64,000 nucleotides of DNA. Origin: Arthrobacter sp. FW305-BF8 (GTDB lineage Bacteria > Actinomycetota > Actinomycetes > Actinomycetales > Micrococcaceae). Both the position numbers and the translations under genes were made by a program. A model generated the notes under the pieces. The model was not told where the DNA came from, searched no databases, and worked only from the letters and a program-made list of their open reading frames with translations. Of the stretch, positions 58,662-64,000 are shown piece after piece. The stretch is taken from assembly GCF_021789315.1 (NCBI RefSeq), contig NZ_CP084561.1, positions 4,774,001-4,838,000 on the forward strand. Reading direction: 5' to 3'. How positions within the stretch are numbered: the first letter of the stretch is position 1; every line of letters begins with the position of its first letter.

Positions 58662-58724
58662 GCGCGAACTGGCAGCTGATGCCCTCAAAACCCGGGTTTG
58701 CGGTCATCTGCTGCCAGTTCGCGC
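58662..58724. repeat. Nested inverted repeat between pcaJ and pcaR
   Basis: Perfect 15-bp arms GCGCGAACTGGCAGC (58662-58676) and GCTGCCAGTTCGCGC (58710-58724), extended inward by GATG/CATC after one mismatch. The loop contains the perfect palindrome AAACCCGGGTTT (58688-58699). It may end pca transcription or be a dispersed intergenic repeat; it starts 19 bp past the pcaJ stop. Confidence 0.65.
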
Positions 58725-58742
58725 TGGGATGTGGGGGAAGCG

Positions 58743-59426
58743 TTAGTGCTCGACGGCGGGGGCTGCGGTGAGGGGGACGGGGACCAGGGCTTGGAGTTCT
58801 TCGAGGGTGCAGCCGAAGGTCTCGCGAACGCGGACGCCGTCGGGGCCGGTGAGGAACACGGCCTTGTCGGTGTACACGCGGGTCACGCAGCCCACGCCGG
58901 TGAGCGGGTAGGTGCAGGCTTCCACGATCTTGGAGCCACCTTCGCGGGTCAGGAGCGTCATCATCACGAACACGTCCTTGGCTCCGGTGGCCAGGTCCAT
59001 CGCGCCGCCGACGGCGGGGATGGCGTCCGGGGCGCCGGTGTGCCAGTTGGCGAGGTCACCGGTCGCGGAGACCTGGAACGCGCCGAGGACGCAGATGTCC
59101 AGGTGCCCGCCGCGCATGATCGCGAACGAGTCGGCGTGGTGGAAGTAGGACGCGCCCGGGAGCTCGGTGACGGGGATCTTCCCGGCGTTGATGAGGTCGC
59201 CGTCGATCTGGTCCCCAGTGGCCACCGGGCCCATGCCGAGCATGCCGTTCTCGGTGTGGAGCGTGATGTTCTGCTCCGGCTTGAGGTAGTTTGACACCAG
59301 GGTGGGCTGGCCGATCCCGAGGTTCACGAAGGATCCCGGCTTGATGTCGCGGGCCACCATGCGGGCGAGGTCGTCACGGCCCAGCGGCGTTTCGGACGTC
59401 TGGATGGACGTTTCTACAAGGCTCAT
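58743..59426 (-). CDS. pcaJ: 3-oxoadipate CoA-transferase subunit B
   Basis: 227 residues from ATG 59426 (the frame to 59477 overlaps pcaI). ARDIKPGSFVNLGIGQPTLV, then the nucleophilic Glu in LHTENGMLGMGP and GAMDLATGAKDVFVMM are typical of the beta subunit of family I CoA-transferases. With PcaI it moves CoA from succinyl-CoA to 3-oxoadipate. Placement in the pca operon favours 3-oxoadipate over acetoacetate as the acid. Confidence 0.92.
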   Translation of the reverse strand: MSLVETSIQTSETPLGRDDLARMVARDIKPGSFVNLGIGQPTLVSNYLKPEQNITLHTENGMLGMGPVATGDQIDGDLINAGKIPVTELPGASYFHHADSFAIMRGGHLDICVLGAFQVSATGDLANWHTGAPDAIPAVGGAMDLATGAKDVFVMMTLLTREGGSKIVEACTYPLTGVGCVTRVYTDKAVFLTGPDGVRVRETFGCTLEELQALVPVPLTAAPAVEH

Positions 59427-59427
59427 C

Positions 59428-60129
59428 TCAGGCCACCTGTTCTGCGGTGCCGGCGGCGGCAGCACCGCTGGAATCAATACGGACGATGCTGTTGACGTAG
59501 ATGCCGGGGGTCACGATGTTCTCCGGGTCCAGCGCACCGGTGGGGACGATCTCGGAAACCTGCACGATGGTGTGCTTCGCTGCCGCGGCCATGATCGGGC
59601 CGAAGTTCCGGGCCGTCTTGCGGTAGATGAGGTTTCCCACACCGTCGGCCTTCAGCGCCTTGATCAGCGCGACATCGGCGTGGATGGGCGTCTCGAACAC
59701 CTGGCCGCGGCCGTCGATGATGCGGGTTTCCTTGCCCTCGGCCAGCATGGTGCCGTACCCGGTTGGCGTGAAGAACCCGCCGATCCCGGCCCCGGCGGCG
59801 CGGATGCGTTCGGCCAGGTTGCCCTGCGGCACCAGTTCCAGCTCAATCTGCCCGGCCTTGTATTTGGCGTCGAAGTGCCAGGAGTCGGACTGCCGCGGGA
59901 AGGAACAGATCATCTTGCGGACCCGGCCCTCCTTGATGAGCAGGGCCAGCCCCTGGTCGCCCTGGCCGGCGTTGTTGTTCACCACGGTCAGGTCCGTGGC
60001 GCCGGAGTCCAGCAGCGCGTCGATCAGTTCGAACGGCTGGCCGGCGTTGCCGAACCCGCCGATCATCACGGTGGAGCCGTCCTTGACGGCCGCGACGGCC
60101 TCGCCGACCGTGTCAATGAAATTCAGCAT
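59428..60129 (-). CDS. pcaI: 3-oxoadipate CoA-transferase subunit A
   Basis: 233 residues. The family I alpha-subunit motif GSTVMIGGFGNAGQPFELID is near the N-terminus, followed by VVNNNAGQGDQGLALLI, ICSFPRQSDSWHFDAKYKAG, the ELVPQGNLAERIRAAGAGIG segment and GGFFTPTGYGT. It binds CoA and pairs with PcaJ, whose gene starts one base after its stop. The pair is preceded by pcaF by 3 bp, so the operon is very tight. Confidence 0.92.
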   Translation of the reverse strand: MLNFIDTVGEAVAAVKDGSTVMIGGFGNAGQPFELIDALLDSGATDLTVVNNNAGQGDQGLALLIKEGRVRKMICSFPRQSDSWHFDAKYKAGQIELELVPQGNLAERIRAAGAGIGGFFTPTGYGTMLAEGKETRIIDGRGQVFETPIHADVALIKALKADGVGNLIYRKTARNFGPIMAAAAKHTIVQVSEIVPTGALDPENIVTPGIYVNSIVRIDSSGAAAAGTAEQVA

Positions 60130-60132
60130 CTC

Positions 60133-61350
60133 TTAGCCCTTCACTCCAGCAGAAACATTTTCGAGCACCACGGCCAGGCCCTGGCCGACGCCGATGCAGA
60201 TCGCCGCCACACCCCACCGCTCACCGGAGGCCTGCAGGGACCGGGCCAGGGTGCCGAGGATGCGGGTGCCGGAGGCGCCGAGCGGGTGGCCCATCGCGAT
60301 CGCGCCGCCGTGGCGGTTCACGATAGTGGGGTCGATGCCCCAGGCGTTGATGCACGCCAGGGACTGCGCGGCGAACGCCTCGTTAAGCTCGACGGCGCCC
60401 ACCTGGTCCCAGCCGATGCCCGCCTTTGCGAGGGCCTTGTTCGCCGCCTCCACCGGGGCGAAGCCGAAGAACTGGGGATCGTTGCCGTGCGCGCCGCGGC
60501 CCGCGATCCGGGCCAGCGGTTCCAGCCCCAGCAGCCCGGCGGCGTTCTCCGACCCGATCCACGCAGCGGACGCGCCATCGGACAGAGGTGACGCGTTTCC
60601 GGCGGTCACCGTGCCGCCTACTTCGGCGCCCTCCGGCTCGGAACGGAACACCGTCTTCAGCCCGGCCAGCTTCTCGGCCGTGGAGCCGGGCCGGATGCCC
60701 TCATCGCGGACCAGGTCCGTGCCGGGAACCGGTGCCACGAGGTTGTCGTAGAACCCCTCGTCCCAGGCAGCGGCGGACAGGTTGTGCGAGTCAGCGGCGA
60801 ACTCATCCTGCTGCTGCCGGGTCACCCCGTACTTCTCGCGCAAACGCTCGGTGGCCTCGCCCAGGGAGATGGTCCACTCCTTAGGCATCGCCTTGTTCAC
60901 CAGGCGCCAGCCCAGCGTGGTGGAGGCCAGTGTCATGTCCCCGGCCGGGTAGGGCTTCTCCGTCTTGGGCAGCACCCACGGCGCGCGGGACATTGACTCG
61001 GCACCGCCCACCAGCACCAGGTCGGCATCGCCGGCGTTGATCTGCCGGGACGCGATGATCGCCGCGTCCAAAGAGGACCCGCACAGACGGTTGACCGTGG
61101 TGCCCGGGATCGAGACCGGCAACCCGGCAAGGAGCGTGCCCATACGGGCGATGTTGCGGTTCTCCTCGCCCGCGCCGTTGGCGTTGCCGAAGACCACCTC
61201 GTCAATGCGCTCCACGTCCAAACCGGGCGCGCGGCGAACTGATTCACCGATCACATGCGCGGCAAGGTCATCGGGACGGACCCCGGCAAGGCCGGAGCCG
61301 AACTTACCGAACGGCGTGCGTACGGCGTCGTATACAAATGCCTGATTCAT
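60133..61350 (-). CDS. pcaF: 3-oxoadipyl-CoA thiolase
   Basis: 405 residues from ATG 61350 (GAGGA upstream). It cleaves 3-oxoadipyl-CoA with CoA to succinyl-CoA and acetyl-CoA, the last step of the pathway. Thiolase features: Cys90 nucleophile in NRLCGSSLDA, VLVGGAESMSRAP, AWGIDPTIVNRHGGAIAMGH with PLGASGTRI, and the second Cys in AICIGVGQGLAVVLEN. Length is normal (~400). It sits 83 bp after the pcaC gene, a slightly larger gap than elsewhere in the operon. Confidence 0.94.
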   Translation of the reverse strand: MNQAFVYDAVRTPFGKFGSGLAGVRPDDLAAHVIGESVRRAPGLDVERIDEVVFGNANGAGEENRNIARMGTLLAGLPVSIPGTTVNRLCGSSLDAAIIASRQINAGDADLVLVGGAESMSRAPWVLPKTEKPYPAGDMTLASTTLGWRLVNKAMPKEWTISLGEATERLREKYGVTRQQQDEFAADSHNLSAAAWDEGFYDNLVAPVPGTDLVRDEGIRPGSTAEKLAGLKTVFRSEPEGAEVGGTVTAGNASPLSDGASAAWIGSENAAGLLGLEPLARIAGRGAHGNDPQFFGFAPVEAANKALAKAGIGWDQVGAVELNEAFAAQSLACINAWGIDPTIVNRHGGAIAMGHPLGASGTRILGTLARSLQASGERWGVAAICIGVGQGLAVVLENVSAGVKG

Positions 61351-61433
61351 GAATTCCTCGAGTTGTCTGTTCTGGGCCCAACTGGGTAGCACTTCAGGGC
61401 GTTCTGAGGGCTCAGAACGCCATCTGCTGCTAC

Positions 61434-61946
61434 CTAGTTGGGTGGGGTGGGGGTGTTGTCGAGCCCGGCGCTGTCCGTTGCGGCGCTGTCCGTTGCGGCG
61501 TTATCCATTGCTGTGTTGTCCATTGCATGGAAGACCTGCTGGGCTGTCTTGAAGGCGGTGTTGGCGGAGGGAACTCCGCAGTAGATGGCGGTCTGCAGCA
61601 GGATTTCCTTGATCTCGTCCCTGCTCAGCCCGTTCGTGATGGCCGCACGGATGTGCATGGCGAGTTCTTCCCAGTGCCCGTGCGCCACCATCGCGGTGAT
61701 GGTGACGGCGGAGCGCATCTGGCGCGGCAGACCCGGACGGGTCCAGATACCGCCCCACGCGATGCGGGTGATCATGTCCTGGAAGTCCTCGGTGAAGGCG
61801 TCCTTCTTGGCGTTCGCCCGGTCGACGTGTGCGTCGCCGAGCACTTCGCGCCGAACTACCATCCCGCCGTCATAAATCTCCTGGCTGGTGGCGTCCGGCT
61901 GGACCACACCGTGGCGCCGGGTGCCGGTAACTTCAGCGCCGCTCAC
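61434..61946 (-). CDS. pcaC: 4-carboxymuconolactone decarboxylase with repeat tail
   Basis: 170 residues. The CMD-fold core has VLGDAHVDRANAKKDAFTED, FQDMITRIAWGGIWTRPGLP, then EELAMHIRAAITNGLSRDEI and LLQTAIYCGVPSANTAFKTA, with the expected His/Cys/Glu positions. It converts 4-carboxymuconolactone to 3-oxoadipate enol-lactone. The normal protein ends near residue 140; here five pentapeptide repeats (MDNTA, MDNAA, TDSAA, TDSAG, LDNTP) follow, encoded at 61449-61523. The start overlaps the pcaD stop by 4 bp. Confidence 0.93.
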   Translation of the reverse strand: MSGAEVTGTRRHGVVQPDATSQEIYDGGMVVRREVLGDAHVDRANAKKDAFTEDFQDMITRIAWGGIWTRPGLPRQMRSAVTITAMVAHGHWEELAMHIRAAITNGLSRDEIKEILLQTAIYCGVPSANTAFKTAQQVFHAMDNTAMDNAATDSAATDSAGLDNTPTPPN

Positions 61947-62761
61947 TTGCCTGCTCCGCGGGTTTCGGCCCAGGAAATGAGGCTCCGCATCAGCTCGGCC
62001 ACGTGGGCCGGCGCCTCGGCGGGTGCCTGGTGCGCCACACCTTCCAGCGTGGCTGCGGAGGCGGTGCCTCCACCGGCGGTGATTCCGGCGGCCACCTCTT
62101 CAGCGAGCGACGGCGGGGCCACGCCATCCAGCGCACCCGCCACCACCTGCGTGGGTACGGTGATGCTGCCGAGCTGGTCGCGCACGTCGAAGCCTGCAAG
62201 GGCCTCGCAGCAGAAGGCGTAGCTGAAGCGGTCGGCGTCGCGCAGGGCATGCAGGAGCCGGCTGCTGAGTTCGGGTTCGCGGTCCATGAACCCGGGTGCG
62301 AACCAGCGTTCGGCCGAGCCCTGGATCATCACGGGGGTGCCCTGGGTGCGGACGGTTTCGGCACGTTCCAGCCAGCCCTCGGGGGTGCCGAGCTTGGCGC
62401 CCGAGCACTGCACGGAGAGGCTCTTCAGCCGGTCACCGTGCTTGATGCCCAGCTGCAGGCCGGTGGCCCCGCCCAGGGAAACGCCGGCGTAGTGGAACTT
62501 CTCGCCCGGGGCGATCGAGTCGACAAGTTCGACGACGGCGTCCGCCAGGTCCGGGACGCTGAAGGTTTCGGCGGCGGCGGCGGAGACACCGTGGCCGGGC
62601 AGGTCCCAGGCGACGACGTCGAGATCCTTGCCCAGGAGCGAGCCGACCTGCGCCCACAGCACCGAGGAGGTGCCGAGCGACGGCCCGACGATCAGGAGCG
62701 GTTTGTCCCCCAGCGTGCGCTGGGGGGAAAGCAGCACTGCCTTGACTGCTGGTTTAGCCAC
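61943..62761 (-). CDS. pcaD: 3-oxoadipate enol-lactonase
   Basis: 272 residues from GTG 62761, 6 bp after GGAG. The frame is open to 63274, but the upstream part is antisense-like sequence within pcaB. Alpha/beta-hydrolase fold: LLIVGPSLGTSSVLWAQVGS, VVAWDLPGHGVS, nucleophile Ser95 in GVSLGGATG, ALDGVAPP as Asp region and EGVAHQAP as His. It hydrolyses the enol-lactone to 3-oxoadipate. In some actinobacteria pcaD and pcaC are fused as pcaL; here they are separate but overlap by 4 bp. Confidence 0.93.
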   Translation of the reverse strand: MAKPAVKAVLLSPQRTLGDKPLLIVGPSLGTSSVLWAQVGSLLGKDLDVVAWDLPGHGVSAAAAETFSVPDLADAVVELVDSIAPGEKFHYAGVSLGGATGLQLGIKHGDRLKSLSVQCSGAKLGTPEGWLERAETVRTQGTPVMIQGSAERWFAPGFMDREPELSSRLLHALRDADRFSYAFCCEALAGFDVRDQLGSITVPTQVVAGALDGVAPPSLAEEVAAGITAGGGTASAATLEGVAHQAPAEAPAHVAELMRSLISWAETRGAGK

Positions 62762-62804
62762 GGGAATCTCCGTTTCCGTCTGGTTCAGTTGAGGCTGGTT
62801 CGGT

Positions 62805-64000
62805 TTAACTAAGCGCAAAATCCGGGAAGGCGGCCAGGATCCGCCGCGAGATCTCGGCAGCCTGTCCGAGGTAGCTGGCAGGGTCGAGCAGCTCCTCCAG
62901 CTGCGCGTCGGAAAGCGTGTCCGCGGGGACGGCCTCGCGCAGCAGCCGGCGGTAGGTTGCGGCCTGTTCGGCCGGCGGTGCCTGCAGCGTCTTGTCGACG
63001 ACGGCCTGCAGCTGCTGCTTCCCGTCACCGGATCCGTCGGTTCCGTTAACAGCAAGAAGCGGTGCCACCACGGCGGAGACGCCCTCGCTGAGGAGCAGCG
63101 GACCGGACAGGTCCAGGTTCCGCCGCATGCCGTCGGGGAAGACCTGCAGCCCCTCCGCGAGTTCCCGGATGTGGCCGGCGGCGCCGAGGGCCAGCGCGAG
63201 CAGCTGGCGCAGGGCCGGCCATTCGGTGTGCCATGCTCCGTCGGGGCGTTCGTCGTTGCAGGTTGCCGCGGCAAGGTGCACTTGCGCAGCTAGGCCGGGG
63301 GCCTGGAGGGCGGCGCTGCGGACCAGCACGGCCAGTACGGGGTTTTGCTTCTGCGGCATCGCCGAGGAAACTCCACGGCCCGGGGCGCGCGGTTCGGCCA
63401 CTTCGGCCACCTCGGGACGGCTCAGGAACAGGACATCCGCGGCAATCTTGCCAAGCGCGTCCACCACGGAGGCGACGGCGCCGCCGAGCGACGTCACGGC
63501 CAGCCGGTTGGTGTGCCATGGTGCCGGTGCGGCGGCGAGGCCAAGCTGTGCGGCCAGCGCGTCGGACAGTGCAAAGGGATCCGTGGCGGAGCCGGACGTC
63601 AGTACGGTCCCGGCCGCGAGCGTTCCCGCCGCCCCGCCGAACTGCACCGGCAGTTCCAGCGCCTCTAGCCCGCGTGCCGCGGCCGCCAGCCCGTGGAACC
63701 ATTGCGCCGCCCGAAGCCCGAAGGTGAACGGCAGAGAATGCTGGGTCAGGCTCCTGCCGACGCACAGCGTGTCCGCATGCTGTTCCGCCATGCGGGCGAG
63801 CGCCGTCGTCGTGCCTTTCACGTCGGCCAGCAGTGTCGCAACGGTGTTGCGGGCCACCAGCATGAGGGCGGTGTCAAGCACGTCCTGGCTGGTCAGCGAG
63901 GTGTGGACGGCTTTCGCAGCGCCCACGTTGGCCGTGTCCAGCGCCTTTACCTGTGCCCGGAGATCGGCCAGCAGCGGGATCACCGGGTTTCCCCCGCCCT
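62805..64000 (-). CDS. pcaB: 3-carboxy-cis,cis-muconate cycloisomerase, N-terminus outside window
   Basis: About 398 codons of a fumarase/aspartase-superfamily enzyme; the frame continues off the right edge (GGNP precedes VIPLLADLRAQVKALD). Visible motifs are AVHTSLTSQDVLDTALMLVA, the TLCVGRSLTQHSLPFTFGLR segment and the superfamily signature GVSSAMPQKQNPV. It lactonises carboxymuconate, the product of protocatechuate 3,4-dioxygenase. It heads the visible part of the pca operon; pcaGH should lie beyond the edge. Confidence 0.94.
   Translation of the reverse strand, partial: GGGNPVIPLLADLRAQVKALDTANVGAAKAVHTSLTSQDVLDTALMLVARNTVATLLADVKGTTTALARMAEQHADTLCVGRSLTQHSLPFTFGLRAAQWFHGLAAAARGLEALELPVQFGGAAGTLAAGTVLTSGSATDPFALSDALAAQLGLAAAPAPWHTNRLAVTSLGGAVASVVDALGKIAADVLFLSRPEVAEVAEPRAPGRGVSSAMPQKQNPVLAVLVRSAALQAPGLAAQVHLAAATCNDERPDGAWHTEWPALRQLLALALGAAGHIRELAEGLQVFPDGMRRNLDLSGPLLLSEGVSAVVAPLLAVNGTDGSGDGKQQLQAVVDKTLQAPPAEQAATYRRLLREAVPADTLSDAQLEELLDPASYLGQAAEISRRILAAFPDFALS

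Noticed and set aside
62762..63274. Long N-terminal extension of pcaD
   Set aside because: The added residues lie over pcaB in another frame and have no homology; GTG 62761 has a good ribosome-binding site and gives a standard enol-lactonase.

Overview
The window is high-GC, densely packed chromosomal DNA from an actinobacterium. The gene content and local arrangements (fused mannitol IICBA, Ald next to a PucR regulator, a pca operon under an IclR regulator, LysE/LysG, PntAA/AB/B, a LysM-NlpC/P60 protein behind a c-di-AMP riboswitch) fit the Micrococcaceae, most likely Arthrobacter or Pseudarthrobacter. That genus call is an inference, since no rRNA is present. I saw no tRNA, rRNA, CRISPR array, prophage or insertion sequence. 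About 64 protein genes cover almost all of the sequence.

Layout. 0-2 kb: tail of a rhamnosidase, an HxlR/quinone-reductase-like pair and an array of ~32-bp intergenic repeats. 2-8 kb: mannitol module (mtlD, mtlA, tetR) divergent from ptsI, so the sugar-specific transporter and enzyme I are here, but HPr is not. 8-16 kb: an alpha/beta hydrolase, an excisionase-like DNA-binding protein, a GntR plus PDC-sensor pair, adeR-like regulator and ald, a Gfo/Idh/MocA oxidoreductase, and a TetR/NADPH-FMN reductase pair. 16-21.5 kb: GerMN lipoprotein, PEP-mutase-like lyase, aminotransferase, Usp, a small membrane protein and a PAP2-like protein. 21.6-25.5 kb: branched-chain 2-oxoacid dehydrogenase E1alpha-E1beta-E2 operon behind striking palindromes. 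25.6-33.7 kb: HisC-like aminotransferase, holin-like membrane protein, a two-gene WXG100-like/alpha-beta-hydrolase operon, purB and small metabolic enzymes.

33.8-40.3 kb: pobA, an IclR regulator and a frameshifted aromatic-acid transporter, then a molybdopterin oxidoreductase with an unusual Fe-S ligand set and a coupled small partner. 40.3-51 kb: FUSC protein, secreted beta-propeller, ACT-domain membrane protein, aldo/keto reductase, lipid kinase, an MFS/DapA-like operon divergent from a MocR regulator, and LysE/LysG. 51-58 kb: NCS1 permease with an NTF2-like protein, LysM-NlpC hydrolase with riboswitch, pntAA-AB-B. 57.8-64 kb: pcaR and pcaBDCFIJ, leaving the window inside pcaB.

How it fits together: PobA makes protocatechuate from 4-hydroxybenzoate. 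The pca enzymes here would take its ring-cleavage product to succinyl-CoA and acetyl-CoA; the ring-cleavage dioxygenase pcaGH is not in view. Mannitol uptake and phosphorylation (PtsI to MtlA) feeds fructose-6-phosphate through MtlD. The most unusual signals are the two-gene WXG-like/hydrolase operon, the GntR/PDC pair, the Mo-enzyme with Gly at the fourth cluster-ligand position, three genes with single-base-type lesions or missing start codons (36049, 48089 and 52686), and a set of well-formed candidate operators.
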